Part shown: positions 11,070 through 22,420 of the stretch, piece after piece
Numbering within the stretch: the first letter of the stretch is position 1
Layout: every line of letters starts with the position of its first letter
From: Muscardinus avellanarius
Lineage: Eukaryota > Chordata > Mammalia > Rodentia > Gliridae
Assembly (NCBI GenBank): GCA_963383645.1
Contig: OY726560.1
Location: 82,007,593 to 82,071,592 of the forward strand
Direction of reading: 5' to 3'
DNA length: 64,000 nt
Made by a program: the position numbers and the translations under genes
Notes under the pieces: generated by a model
Databases searched by the model: none
Seen by the model: the letters and a program-made list of their open reading frames with translations, nothing else
What the model was told of the DNA's origin: nothing

Positions 11070-12170
11070 CCTCTCTCGGTACTGGGGTTCCTGGAAATCC
11101 TTCTACCACCGGGCTACACTCCCAGACCCATTTCATATTTTTATTTGGAAACAGGGTCTCTTAAGTAAGCAAGGCTGGCTTCGAACCAGTGCAATCCTCC
11201 TGTCTCCGCCTCCCAAGCGCGGGGATTACAAGCGTGCACCACAACGCCCAGCGCATCACCAGACTTCTTAATGCTTGCAATCCAGAGCATATGAAATAAT
11301 GTCATATTATAGATTTATATTTTATTTCTCACATTACCAATGTAGTTTAACATATTTTCATATGCTCACTAGCCATTTATTTATGTTTTTATGAAAATAT
11401 TGTCCATGTCTTTTATGCATATTTTTGGACAATTTTTTGTGAAAGGTAATTATTTATTTGAAATTTAATGCTATATATATGTATGAGTATATGTATATAT
11501 GGAAATATCTTACTTCTGATCTGGGCATGTTTTTCATTTTCATTATGGTAGTTTTATAATAGAACTTTATAATTTGAATACTATTGCACTCATTAATCTT
11601 TTATGGATAACATTTTGTAATGCCCTTAAAAATCGCTTTAAATTGCTATTCCTTTATATAAACTTCTAAAAGTTACACTTTAATACTTAAGACTTTAATC
11701 CAGGTGGCATTTACTTTTGTATATGGTGTACAATAGGATCTAATTTCAGTTTTCCATATTGCTAAACAATTGGTCCAGCTGTTTGTGCCTCCTTTCACTT
11801 CCAAATACATTTTAGGATACCTTCATCAAATCTCTGTGAAAGAATGATATGATTTTGATTTTATTTTCCTTAACCAATATATGGAGAGTTGATAATGGAT
11901 GATTTTTAATCTTATTATCTATTAATAAAATATGTATCTCCATTTAATTAGATATACTTTTAAAACTCCCAATAATGTGTGGATGTTTTTGCATGAAGAT
12001 GTGACTTCCTCAAGTCACACACATTTTTCCTTTATGTGTTTATGTGTTTAGATTGAGTTGTAAATTGTATCTTTATGGAGAAAGAGGGGGGGTAGTTTGC
12101 AATGTAGACAACTATATCATCAATAAGAAAATATCTTAGATTCTTCCTTTTCAATCTTCATAATTATTTT
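10680..12170 (-). mobile_element. Old L1 ORF2, antisense, interrupted by a SINE
   Basis: The complement of ORF2 blocks appears in reverse order: the gataatgccaaattatctt / caatttacacattcaactgg block near 10890-10945, the tatggtgtacaatagg / gctaaacaattggtcc region near 11725-11775. A young SINE (11003-11254) splits it. Heavily diverged. Confidence 0.65.
11003..11254 (-). mobile_element. B1-dID SINE (short hairpin form), antisense, (GA)n tail
   Basis: Bounded by perfect 14-bp target-site duplications atcaccagacttct (10989-11002 and 11255-11268). In sense orientation: B1 half, A-rich linker, ID half, then a tail that is a (GA)n run instead of poly-A (the (CT)n of 11003-11067). Young copy. Confidence 0.95.
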
Positions 12171-12239
12171 TCTTATGTTGTTACACTAATCAATACCTCA
12201 AAAGCAATCTTGAATAAAATCAGCATTATTGGACATTTT

Positions 12240-12349
12240 GAGGAGGAGGGAAAAAGAAAAGAATAGAGAGTGAACTGGGTAAGGGCTAGATAAGAGATGT
12301 GTGCTTGTATGCCTCTACTATTTTGTACCCCATTAAGATGTATGACTAC
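12240..12349 (+). mobile_element. L1 3' UTR, sense, host of a later L1 insertion
   Basis: A purine-rich stretch, then aactgggtaagg, gatgtgtgcttgtatg and ttttgtaccccattaagatg follow the 3' UTR of the young L1s at 59.3 and 62.5 kb. It is interrupted at 12349; its last bases (caataaaaattttt) may resume at 13425. Confidence 0.7.
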
Positions 12350-13050
12350 TCTCAACATGGTGTTCTCCAGATCTTTCCTACTTCTTGCAAATGACATGAT
12401 TTTGGTCTTCTTTATTGCTGAGTAGAATTTTTTTTATTGGTGGTACTGGGGTTCCTGAAAACCCTTCTACCTCCAGGATACACTCCCAGACCTATTTTCA
12501 TATTTTTTATTTGGAAACAGGGTCTCTTAAGCCAGCGCGACTGGCTTCGAACCTGCGTGATCCTTCCGTCTCTGCCCCCAAGTGCGGGGATGACAAGTGT
12601 GTGCCACCACGTCCAGCACTGAGTAAAATTTCATTGTGTGTATTTTCCATAATTTTGCACTCCATTCATCTGTTGATGGAGCACAGAAAGAGAAGGGACA
12701 TATATTTTCTCTAATATTCTCAAGCTAGGGAGTATTAGAGATACCAGAGAGATTCCAGATAATGAAGGGGAAACCACAGCAAAGCCAGAAAGGAGGGGTA
12801 GGAAAGAAAGAAGGCTGAGGTTAATTAATGAAAAAGCTACATTTGAGTATGTGTATACATGTGAATATAACATAGTTAACCTGGACACACAGTATTGGGA
12901 GGGAGGGAAAAGGGGAAGCTGGGCGGCGGGGGTGGGGGGGAACCAAGTACTGTGTGAATATTGTCAACATGAGCCACATTATGATGTGAGGCTATAGTGC
13001 ACCAATAGAATAAAAATAAAATAAACAAATAAACAAACAAACAAATAAAT
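12350..13050 (+). mobile_element. 5'-inverted (twin-primed) L1 3' end
   Basis: 12350-12680 is antisense ORF2 C-terminal DNA; 12681-13050 is the sense 3' UTR with tail. The two segments meet at 12680/12681, and in an unrearranged L1 the left end of the inverted part lies about a dozen bases from the start of the sense part, as expected from twin priming. The insertion is bounded by 15-bp duplications aagatgtatgactac (12335-12349) and aagatatgtgactac (13051-13065, two differences). A SINE sits at 12431-12619. Confidence 0.85.
12431..12619 (-). mobile_element. B1-dID SINE (short hairpin form), antisense
   Basis: Target-site duplications tgagtagaattt (12419-12430) and tgagtaaaattt (12620-12631). 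It carries the internal palindrome aagccagcgcgactggctt. Confidence 0.92.
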
Positions 13051-13065
13051 AAGATATGTGACTAC

Positions 13066-13089
13066 AACACACACACATATATATGTATA

Positions 13090-13178
<89 letters not shown>

Positions 13179-13186
13179 ATATGTGT

Positions 13187-13228
<42 letters not shown>
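13066..13228. repeat. Compound microsatellite (AC)n-(TATATG)n-(GT)n
   Basis: About 14 units of a TATATG hexamer (13094-13178) followed by about 24 GT units. It lies at the tail side of the next SINE, so probably grew from the SINE tail. Confidence 0.95.
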
Positions 13229-13230
<2 letters not shown>

Positions 13231-13424
13231 CTGGGGATGGAACCCAAGGGCATTCGACCTCCGGGCTACAACCCCTGCCCTATTTTTTATTCTTTATTTT
13301 GAAACCGGGTCTCACTGAGTTGCACAGGGCCTCACTATCGAGCTGAGGTTGTCTGCGAACCGCTTTCCTCTGGTCTCAGCCTCCCGAATGCTGGAATTAC
13401 AAGCGTGCACCACTATGCCCGGCT
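13229..13424 (-). mobile_element. B1-dID SINE (long form), antisense
   Basis: Starts with the complement of the ID half (ggggatggaacccaagggca), then the A-rich linker complement and a B1 half ending caccactatgcccggct. Confidence 0.92.
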
Positions 13425-13439
13425 CAATAAAAATTTTTA

Positions 13440-13742
13440 AAAAGAATACAAATAATAATACTTGCTGGTGAAAATGTAGGGAAAAGAAAAACTTACCCAC
13501 TCTTGGTGAAATGTAAATTAGTGCAGCTGCTATAGGAACCAGTATAGAGGTTTCTTACTAACTAGAAATAAAACTATCATATGCCTCAATTTTACCATTC
13601 CTTGGTATACATCCAAAGGAATTCAATTCAGAATCTTATAGAAATAATTAATACCCACATGACTGTGTTTATCACAGCAAAATTCACAGTAACCAAATTA
13701 GGCTAGGTTCAATTAACAGATGAGTGGATAAAATGTGATATA

Positions 13743-13778
<36 letters not shown>

Positions 13779-14100
13779 GCGCACAATGAAGTATTATTCA
13801 GCCATAAAAATAAAGAAATTGTGTCATTTTCAGGAAGATTGTCTTGTTACACAAAAATTCTGACTCTAGAAAATTAATATATAACATGTTTGCTCTTATA
13901 TATGGAGTCTAGAAAAAAGATGACATGAAAGTATATGGGAGACTATTAAGAAGAAGGCGGCAGGGAAGGAGGAGAAGGAGGGCAAGGAAGGATAATGAGA
14001 GGTGGAAGTGATTGAAATATGTTATATGAATGTGTGGATATGCGGCAGCATCACCCATTATTCTGTATGATTAGCATGTACAACAAAAATTTCCCTAAAT
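13440..14100 (+). mobile_element. L1 3' end, sense
   Basis: ORF2 C-terminal blocks (gaatcttatagaaataatta to gatgagtggataaaatgtga, then attattcagccataaaaata) followed by a purine-rich 3' UTR. An (AC)n tract at 13744-13784 lies where L1 ORF2 has a short tatacacaatg motif. Frame is destroyed. Confidence 0.8.
13744..13784. repeat. (AC)n(GC)n microsatellite inside L1
   Basis: About 16 AC units then cgcgcgc, inside the L1 3' end. Confidence 0.95.
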
Positions 14101-14113
14101 TCTAATATATTGT

Positions 14114-14295
14114 TACGGTACTGGGAATTTAACTTAGAAGCATTCTACCCTCAAGCTATACAACCAGCCCTTTTTATTTTTTGTCTTAAAACAAGGTATC
14201 ACTAAGTTGTTTAGGGTCTCATAGAGTTACTGTAGTTGGCCTTGAATCTGTGACTCTCCTTCCTGTCTCAACTTCCCAAGTACTAGGATTACGTG
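14114..14295 (-). mobile_element. B1-dID SINE, antisense, old
   Basis: ggtactgggaatttaact, a T-rich linker, then cacttccc-type B1 complement ending near attacgtg. Diverged, tail lost. Confidence 0.8.
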
Positions 14296-14309
14296 AATTC
14301 TCTCATCAA

Positions 14310-15060
14310 AGAAGTATATTCTAATTTTGGTTAAATAACTCCATACATTTATCTAGAAAAAATTAAAGGCAATATTTATAATATTTCAGTACTATAAATA
14401 ATGTTTGTTATAAATTTTTGATGAATGGCCTTTATTAGTTGAAAAAAGAATATTATTGTCCTAGTCTCTGAGAGTTCTTAAAATTATTATGATTAAATGT
14501 CAAATTTAATCAATTTTCCAAATCTAATATAATTATTTACTGAAAGTTTTAACAAAAATTATAAATTGGGCATTTCTAAGCATCTTTATCTATTTTTTGG
14601 TGAATTATACTTAAGATTTTTGATTTTTTATTTTTTTGCGGGTTTGGGGATGGAATCCATGGGCATTCGACCTCCGAGCTACACCCACTGCCCTATTTTT
14701 TATTTTTTATTTTGAAACTTGGTCTCACTGGGTTGCAGAGGGCCTCACTAAGTAGCTGAGTCTGTCCACGAACCACAATCCTCTGGTCTCAGCCTCTCAA
14801 ATGCTGGGATTACAAGCGTGAGCCACCACACCCAGTTTACTTATAGATTTTTTAATGTTAAATTATTTCTGTTGGATATAGTTTCTGAGTATTTTGTAGA
14901 TTAACTTTATATTTGTTTTCATTAACATAACTGGTCTGTAATTTTTCTTTCTCATAGTGATATTATCTAGTTTGAATACCATATAGTAAATTGGGGGATG
15001 CTCCTTTTTATATCCCTTGGGGAAAATCTTTAAGCTAATTTTAGCTGCCTATTCAAAAAA
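14310..15060 (-). mobile_element. Probable old L1 ORF2 middle, antisense
   Basis: ttaacataactggtctgtaa, tttttctttctcatagtgat and similar T-rich blocks resemble the antisense reverse-transcriptase region. A SINE at 14621-14836 interrupts it. It may belong to the same old element as 10680-12170. Confidence 0.5.
14621..14836 (-). mobile_element. B1-dID SINE (long form), antisense
   Basis: T-rich start, ID complement (ggggatggaatccatgggca), linker, B1 complement ending gccaccacacccag. Confidence 0.93.
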
Positions 15061-16000
15061 AAAAACTTTTTATGCTATATAAACTTGAGAAATGTCATTG
15101 CACCATATTAAATTATATTTTCAAATGTATTTTGGGGCAAATTATGACCTCAATAGTAAGCCCTAAAGGTTTCTCATTAATGTAGAAGGAAATAAATGAG
15201 GAGTTTCAATCTATTCTATGTGAGACTTCTCATCAGCTAAATGAAGGAGAAGAGGAAAAAAAACAAATTGGACCTGGGATTTAGGAATTTTATTTTCATA
15301 GTATACTCTAAACCTAAATCATTTTAAGAGGCATATGATAAAGATTGTAGAATTCATGATACAAGAAATATTAACTAGCAGTACAATCACAATTTAATTT
15401 TTTATATTGCTAAAGAAACATATCCTGAAGGAATAATGGCTAGCATATTTTCTTCTTTCATGTCTGATTTTTAAACATGTGCATTTCATAAATCTAAATT
15501 GTCTCAGATATCAGAAACATAACTCATCAATAAATCGTGCTTCACTTTGTTTTGCTGCTAGACCCAGAGACAAGCATGAACTTCCTTTATGAAGTGAAAT
15601 AAAAAGTAGTTCTTCTTTCCCTGACTTCTTTCCTCAATGACTTGTAGAACTGGGACCTTTAGGTACATGGCATATACCCCAGCACCGAGCCTGAGAATTA
15701 CATTCCAGGTTACCATGGTCATTGCAGGGATGCAAAACCTCAAATTTAATGTGGTTGCAGGATGTGTTTATATGATACTATGGTGTTTTAAAATGTAAGC
15801 CAGTCATACCTCAATAGATTTTGTTGATACTCATGTGCTCATATCAATTGAATCAATGACAGATGGGGACTCAGGACAAATAAATTTTTTCATTCGTTCA
15901 TTCATTCTTCATCATCATAAATCCTACAGTCAGGGTACTGAGCTAAGTAGTAGAAAAGAGATAAAATATTCCATTAAGTAGAATTATTTATTTACTCATT
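15061..16000. other. Unique DNA, no gene seen
   Basis: A cattcgttcattcattc motif at 15892-15908 may be the edge of an ancient repeat; nothing else recognised. Confidence 0.4.
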
Positions 16001-16009
16001 TATTTTCTG

Positions 16010-16556
16010 TTAACTGTCCTTTATTAGGGCATCATTTTCATGTATAAAATGCATCAATTGAATGCACACAGCCCCATGAGGTCAAAAACACACACATTCA
16101 GTCCTTTGATTACCACCCGGATCAAGATATAAAATAGGACATCCAGATGAGCACAACAGCTTCGAAACCTCATGATCTTTCCCACAGAGAAAACCACCAG
16201 TCTGATATCCAGAGCTATAGATGAGTCTTGTCCATTCTTGAAGTTAATGTATATATAATCCCACTGTTTGTATTCATTTGTGCTGACTTCTTCAGCTCAA
16301 GTTTCTTCCATGTTGTTGTGAATACCAGGAGTTAATTCTTTATTGTTGAGTACTGTTCCATTATATAAACATACAATAGTTTATCGGTCTACTTCCTGTT
16401 TATTGGCAGTTGGGTTATTTCCAGTTTCGTGATATTAAGAATAGCTGCCATAAGCATTATTGTACCAGTCTTTTGGGATATGTATGTACTCATTGATCTT
16501 GGGAATATACCTTAGACATGAAACTGCTGGGTTTTGTGAAAAGTCTTTTGTCAGAT
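16010..16556 (-). mobile_element. Ancient L1 (L1ME-like) 3' end, antisense
   Basis: Order of blocks: tgaatgcacacagccccatg, a short Alu-unrelated 3' UTR, gttgagtactgttccattat, ttgggttatttccagtttc, gaatataccttagacatgaa and actgctgggttttg, matching the antisense 3' part of old mammalian L1s. Confidence 0.7.
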
Positions 16557-16760
16557 ATATATACACACACATATATATATATATGTGTGTGTGTGTTACA
16601 TATATAATTATAATTATATATAAATATAGTAATTATACTATATATTGTATAGTAACTATACATATATAGTACTATATAGTATATTACATATATAGTACTA
16701 TATAGTATATTATATATGCTTACATATATAGTAATTATATATATAACTATTTATAAAATA
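16557..16760. repeat. AT-rich (TA)n tract with a 26-bp tandem duplication
   Basis: TA-rich with short AC/GT runs. A 26-bp unit starting catatatagtactatata occurs at 16661-16686 and again, identical, at 16687-16712; the unit is itself palindromic around tatagtactata. Confidence 0.9.
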
Positions 16761-16997
16761 AGTCCTAGGTTTTGCCTCTAAAAAGATTAAAGTTCTCAAT
16801 AAAATATACTAAATGAAGGGCCCAGAAAAACCATATGTATAAACTACTTTTATATATTATAAAGTATGATCTATATTTTATATTTAACAATACGTATATA
16901 GAGTGAATATTTTCATCTGGTCTGTGGCTTGCCTTTTCATTTCATAGCCATTTACTTTTTTAACTTAATTATTTAATTTTTGTATTTGAGCCAGGAG

Positions 16998-18040
16998 TTT
17001 TTTTTTATTGGTGCATTATAGTCTTACATCATAATGTAGATCATGTTGACAATGACATATATTTATACAGTTCTTGATGTCCCCCATGCCTCCCCATTTT
17101 CCTCTCTCCCAATACCAAGTCTCCAGATTAACAATGTTATATTCACATGTATACACATAGTCACAGGTAACATTTCTATTCATGGACCTCAGCTTTCTTC
17201 CTCCCTTACCTTTCCTCTCTGGCTCCATCGAGGATCTCCTCCATTATCTGGAGTCCCTCTGATATTCCGGATTCTCCCTAACTCAAGCATATTAGAGAAA
17301 ACACATGTCCCTTCTTTTTCTGTGCCTGGCTAATCTCACTTAACATAATGTTTTTTGGTCTTTCCATCTTCTTATGAATAACATAATTTTGTTCTTTATT
17401 GATCAGTAGAATTCCATTGTGTGTATATCCTATAATTTTGTAATCCGTTCATCTGTTGATGAACACCTAGGTTGGTTCTATAGTTTTTCTATTGTGAATT
17501 GTGCTGCTATGAACATGAGTATGCATATGTTACTCTATTTCTCTGATTTCAAACCCTTTATAAAGATACCCAGTAGTGGTATAGCCAGATTGTATGGTGG
17601 ATCCATTCTCAGTTTTCTAAGAAATCTCCACACTGGCCTCCATAGCAGCTGAACTACTTTGCACTCCCACCAACAGTGTAGAAGAGTTTCTATTTCTTCA
17701 CATCCTCATCCAACATTTATTGTTATTTGACTTTTTTATGATTGCCATTCTGAATGAGGTTAAATATAATACCAGTGAAGTTTTGATTTGCATCTCCCTT
17801 ATTGCTAATGATATTGAACATTTTTCATATATCTATTGGTCACTTGTATCTCTTCTTTTGTGAAGTGTCTATTCAATTTAATTGCCCATTTCTTGATTAG
17901 GTTATTTGTTTTGCTAGTGTGAAGTCTTTTAAGCTCTTTGTATATTCTGGATATTAGCCCTCTATCAGAGAAATTGCTTGAAAATATCTTCTCCCATTCT
18001 TTCTCTTTAGATTCTTTCTCTTTAGATTCTTGATGATTTC
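16998..18040 (-). mobile_element. L1 3' end, antisense: 3' UTR and ORF2 C-terminal part
   Basis: Starts with the tail complement tttttttattggtgcattat, then the 3' UTR complement (to about 17335) and antisense ORF2 (ttctttattgatcagtagaa, catctgttgatgaacaccta, attgtgctgctatgaacat, cactcccaccaacagtgtag). A tttctctttagattc unit is doubled at about 18000-18030. Stops break the frame. Confidence 0.88.
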
Positions 18041-18880
18041 CCTATTACATGTACCTATATGCTGGAGTACTGAACCTAAACAAGTCTACTGAAGTATAAA
18101 TTTTCAAAATAGTTTCTGATGATTCTCTGAATTTCCCCACTGTCTGTGGTGATGTCTCCTTTTTCATTTCTGATTTTAATAATTAATATGAGTGATTCTT
18201 GCTCTCTTTTGGTTAGGCTGGCCAGGGGGTTGTCAATCTAATTAATCTTTTCAAAGAACCACCTTTTTGGTTTTTTTAATCCTTTGTAATTTTTATTCTC
18301 TATTTTATTTCTTTATGCTCTAATTTTAATTATTTCCTGAATTCTACTGGCTTTAGAATTAGACTGTGGTTGTTTTCTAGGTCCTTGAGATGTGTCACTA
18401 GGTTGTTTATTTGATGACTTTCTATTCTTATGTGGGTACTCAATGCTATAAACTTTCTCTTAACATTGCCTTCTAAGTATCCCATAGATTTTGGTATGTT
18501 GTCTCTATTTTTGTTTAATTCCAGAAATTTTTATTTCTCCCCTTATTTCTGATCTTATCCATTCCTCAGTCAAGAGTGTACCATTCAATCTTCATGTATT
18601 TATATAATTTCTTTTGGACTTCCTGTTGTTGATTTCTACTTTCATTCCATTGTTATTGTGAGGTCTTTTATTATATTGAAGATCAGGATTTAGAATTCTA
18701 TTCACATTTCTTGTAGATCAGTATTGGTGATCTTCCTTGCTGAGTTGTGGAAATTTATTGATTCCTCACTGTTCCTCATTCTCATATTTTCAGAGTTCTT
18801 GGGTTTGTGTTTCTGTTTTCTTGGTATCTTATTTCTCTTTGTGAGTCATTGTTGATAGGTGCTGTTCCAGATGTAAGAGC
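18041..18880 (-). mobile_element. L1 ORF2 5'/middle part, antisense
   Basis: Reading the complement: agaaccacctttttggt / ttaatcttttcaaag, a ccttgagatgtgtcacta block and cactcaatgctataaacttt correspond to the region between the endonuclease and reverse transcriptase. It abuts the previous block with ORF2 sequence missing between, so probably one element with a large internal deletion. Confidence 0.75.
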
Positions 18881-20690
18881 TAGAAAAGATGGTTCCAGCT
18901 GCAACTCACATTAATATTAAACCTGAAGACTGTGTCTACTATCATCGCACCGTTATTTAACCTGAAGTTTGTTAATACTGAGTAGCTCTGGAATTTTTTC
19001 TGCTTGCTGCTATAGTGGTGTTGATGGGTTTCACTACCTTTATAAAGAGTCAGCTCAGAGGTTTGCAGAATAGTTTGTGACTTATGTGTTTTTTAAACCT
19101 TAATGTGTGGGCTGTTGAGCAATTCCTTCTATTGGCTGTGGTTAGTTTATCTTTAGTGTCGGCAGTCCTTTCCTGTGGATCACCTCTCTGATCCAATCTT
19201 AGCTGTAGGGATTTAGAGATGATAGTGGGATTTTGCAAGGGTAAGTGGTATTGTTTTGAGTGGTGAAGGTTAGGTGAGGGGGGAGGAGCTGGAGTGATAG
19301 GTACAGGAATAGGGTAGAGGATATGATCAACTTAAATAAGAATTTAAGTATAGTAAGTAAGGTAGTATCTGGTAGAGATGAGAGATAGGAAATATATAGT
19401 GGGATTCTTGTAGTTAGTTTAGTGTATTTAGGTACAATGATATGAAATAGATTGACTATAAGACAAGGAGATAGAGAAATAATTAAAAAAAAGTTTTTTA
19501 GGGAAAAGAGTAGATAGGAGGGAAGAAGCTTGTAAAAGGAATGGAGAAGAGAGCAAATAAACATGCCACAAATACAAAACAACATTAGCAAATAAAAAAT
19601 AAAACAACAACAATAAAAAAAAATCAATACTGCAAATATACACATAAAGAGCCAACTTGACCTCTGTAGTCCTCCTGGATCTGCATGGATACTTTCAGCC
19701 ATTTATTGTCTGCTCACTATAGTAGGTTCCTGAGCATGTTCCAACATATCACAGTTGTTTGCAGCCCCACTTTGGGGTTTCCTCCAAAGTTTGGGTCCCT
19801 ATGCTGGTATATCTCTGTCAGAGCCGGTGCAGCGGTGTCTGCACTGCTCTCATGCCTCTCTCCGCTCTGCCCTTAGGTCTCAGGGTGGCCAGTGTCACTG
19901 TAAATGGGTTCTGTATAAGCACAGGTTTCTGTGCTTTCCAGCCCTGGGTTCTGTGTTTTCTGGCCCTGGGCTTGTTCCTCTCCACCCACATTGGTTGAGG
20001 GTATCCAGTGTAATCTTGGTGCAACCCCCTGTGATCCTGTGAAGGGTTCACAGGATTCTGCCCTGAGGAATATGGATCTTTCCTATGTCTCTGTAATTTC
20101 TAACCCGACAACCTCAGGGAGAGACGGCCAAATCTTAGACCACTGGTGTCCCTGCACTGCTCTGGAAGGTTTCCTGCTGATAAATGCAGCTAGCTTACTG
20201 TCCTCAGGGCCTGGGTCTTTGGACGGTACAGTGTGCTGCTGCAGGTGCAGGATGCTGGTGAGTGCACAGCTATTGGATTTTTTTCCCCATCCCTAAAGCA
20301 TAGTGCTGGTCACTTCAGGTGTTAGAGTTCTGCTGCTGCTTACTTTACCTCAAGTTCTTGACTTCCTTGCCAAGGATTTCTTGGGGCCACAGAGCCAGAA
20401 GACTCAGCTCAGGCAGGTGGCCTAAGATGGTGTGAGCCTCTGCAGCAGTGGCGTTCACCAGGTCATTTGTGCTCTTGGGCTCTTTCGTGTTCTGACTACT
20501 AGATTTTATTCTGCCACGATTCCCTGTTCTGTGTTTTCATTTGTATGTATCTTTGCAGCTCTGTTTTTCTCGTCAAGGAGCTGCCTTCTTGGTAATTGGT
20601 TTTTATTTGACACAGCTACTGAGATGTGCTGTGTCCCACAGTCAGTATTTTTCCTCAAATACTTCTAAATAGAGGCACTTTAATCCTATG
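18881..20690 (-). other. Unclassified 1.8 kb, possibly L1 5' region, antisense
   Basis: Directly beyond the 5'-most recognisable ORF2 DNA of an antisense L1. Two parts: 18881-19680 is AT-rich (on the minus strand 19702-19199 is an open frame of 167 codons, rich in Leu, Ile, Ser and Phe, hydrophobic by composition); 19680-20690 is more GC-rich and does not look coding. Position favours a lineage-specific L1 5' UTR with an eroded or absent ORF1, but I recognise no ORF1 domains. LTR or unique DNA is also possible. Confidence 0.35.
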
Positions 20691-20797
20691 TACCGAAAAT
20701 TATGAAGTTAAATAAAGCACATGGTTGTAGTTAGTGAACTTAGGAACAATATTGTCCTTATGTCTACAATCTAGCATTATTTTAAAGTTATAATGTA

Positions 20798-20899
20798 GCC
20801 AGGCATGGGGGAGCATGCCTACAACTCAGTACTTGGAAGATTGAGACAGAAAGATCGCAGGTTTGAGGATAGTCTCAGCAACTTAGCGAGACCCTGCTT

Positions 20900-20930
<31 letters not shown>

Positions 20931-21213
20931 CATATTTATTTTTGGTGGTACTGGGGTTCCTGGAAGCCCTTCCATCTCCAGGCTACACTCCCAGACCTAT
21001 TTTATATATTTTTATTTGGAAACAGGGTCTCTTAAACCAGCAAGGCTGGCTCCGAACCAGCGCGATCCTCCTGTCTCTGCCTCCCAAGCGTGGGGATTAC
21101 AAGCATGCGCCACTACACCTGGCAAGAGACCATTTTAAAATAAAAAATACAAGGGCTGAGGGTGTAGCTCAGAGGTAGAATGCCCCAGTGTTCAATCCCC
21201 AGTTTATAAAAAA
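20798..21213 (+). mobile_element. B1-dID SINE, sense, split by a second SINE
   Basis: B1 half at 20798-20896 and A-rich linker plus ID half (gggctgagggtgtagctcag) at about 21124-21213. The opposite-strand SINE 20901-21123 lies in the linker. Confidence 0.9.
20901..21123 (-). mobile_element. B1-dID SINE (short form), antisense, nested
   Basis: Starts with (TTTA)n, the complement of an (AAAT)n tail, then ggtactggggttcctggaag and a B1 complement ending gccactacacctggc. Confidence 0.92.
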
Positions 21214-21217
21214 GCTC

Positions 21218-21360
21218 TAATGTGACCCTTTTGGGCTCATGGTTCTGGTCCAAAGTCAAGGGGCCACATGTGGTGATGGCCTTTTTGCTGGCAGAGTCCT
21301 AAGATGGCAGAGGATATCACGTGATGAAATACAGAGGGTTTATCATTTTTTTTCACAATA
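21218..21360 (-). mobile_element. MaLR-like LTR fragment, antisense
   Basis: gggctcatggttctggtcc, ggggccacatgtggtgatgg, cctttttgctggcagagtcc and atcacgtgatg resemble antisense MaLR LTR blocks. Short and diverged. Confidence 0.55.
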
Positions 21361-22420
21361 TGTGTGCCAAAACTTTTTCTAACTAACTGAATTATGTTTT
21401 AGTTATTTAATTTCTATTTTACTGATTCAAGAGTATTTACCAACTCAGCAAATAAACATGTAATGGTGTCCTGCACACACATACATGCACATGCACACGC
21501 ACAAACATGCATGCACAATCCTTTATCCCAGAAAAATACTTGATACTGTCACAAAGAAATCTGCTCATGGCCTAATTTCTCAATTAAGTGAAAGGTAGAT
21601 GTTACAGTGATGGATGAACTATTATCAGTGTGGACCTAAACCAAGAAGGGATGTCAGCAGAAAGTGTTAGAACACCCTTTATTGCCACATCATGTAGAAC
21701 ACACAGTGTCACAAAAGACAGTAGATCACAGAATACATAGGACCCATAGACACGCGGAACACTTGGATTAGTGAGAGCTTCAAGGCCAAGTAAGTAGACA
21801 GGGGGCATTGCAGGGTGATATACCAGGCAGCCAGCCAGCAATGCAAAATAACACGTCTCCATGGGCATCGATCTGGCAATGGCACGATGATAATGGTTTC
21901 CTTACTGTGGCAAAAACTCTGGTATCACAAAATGATAAACCTCAACCCAGGATTTGAGAATAAGAATTGGATAAGATAGAAAACAATTAACAGAACTCCA
22001 AAAAAGTTTGCATCAATTTCTACTAAAATAACACAATAAACTTTCTATTCAAACCACTGAATATTCTTTGTTGTTGTGTATGTATGTCTATATTTACTTA
22101 ATGTATAAAATAACAAATTATTCTTACCCTATAGTGTGCAGTCATTTTCAGCAAATTACATCTTGGTGTTCCATTATTAATAAATAGTCCCCAAATTCTT
22201 TAACAGCACATTATTCTCTAATAATTCTGATATTCATTAATTTTTAGCTCTTGCTAAAAGCTGACACAGCACTGGGTGAGCAACACTTGACAACTGTGAG
22301 AGGCCAGCGCTCAAATGGACAGAAACCAGGAACTCACCACCCTTCTCAGAATGCTGCTTTAGCAAGGTACTTTGCTGAATTGTGTGGAGAGTGTTGCGAT
22401 TAGCCTATGGACTTATTTTA
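21361..22420. other. Unique DNA, no gene seen
   Basis: A short (ACAC/TGCA)-rich stretch at 21475-21520; nothing else recognised. Confidence 0.4.

Noticed and set aside
10918..11271. 117-codon and 73-codon frames with long Ser-Leu runs
   Set aside because: They read through the (CT)n tail of an antisense SINE and then the SINE itself.
13062..13346. Several long open frames of repeated dipeptides (IC, YV, MY, TH) on both strands
   Set aside because: They are translations of the (TATATG)n and (GT)n microsatellites, which are open in all frames. Not genes.
19199..19702. 167-codon minus-strand frame of hydrophobic residues that looks like a membrane protein
   Set aside because: Hydrophobicity follows from the T-rich base composition. 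No conserved motif, no splice or promoter context, and it lies beside an antisense L1.
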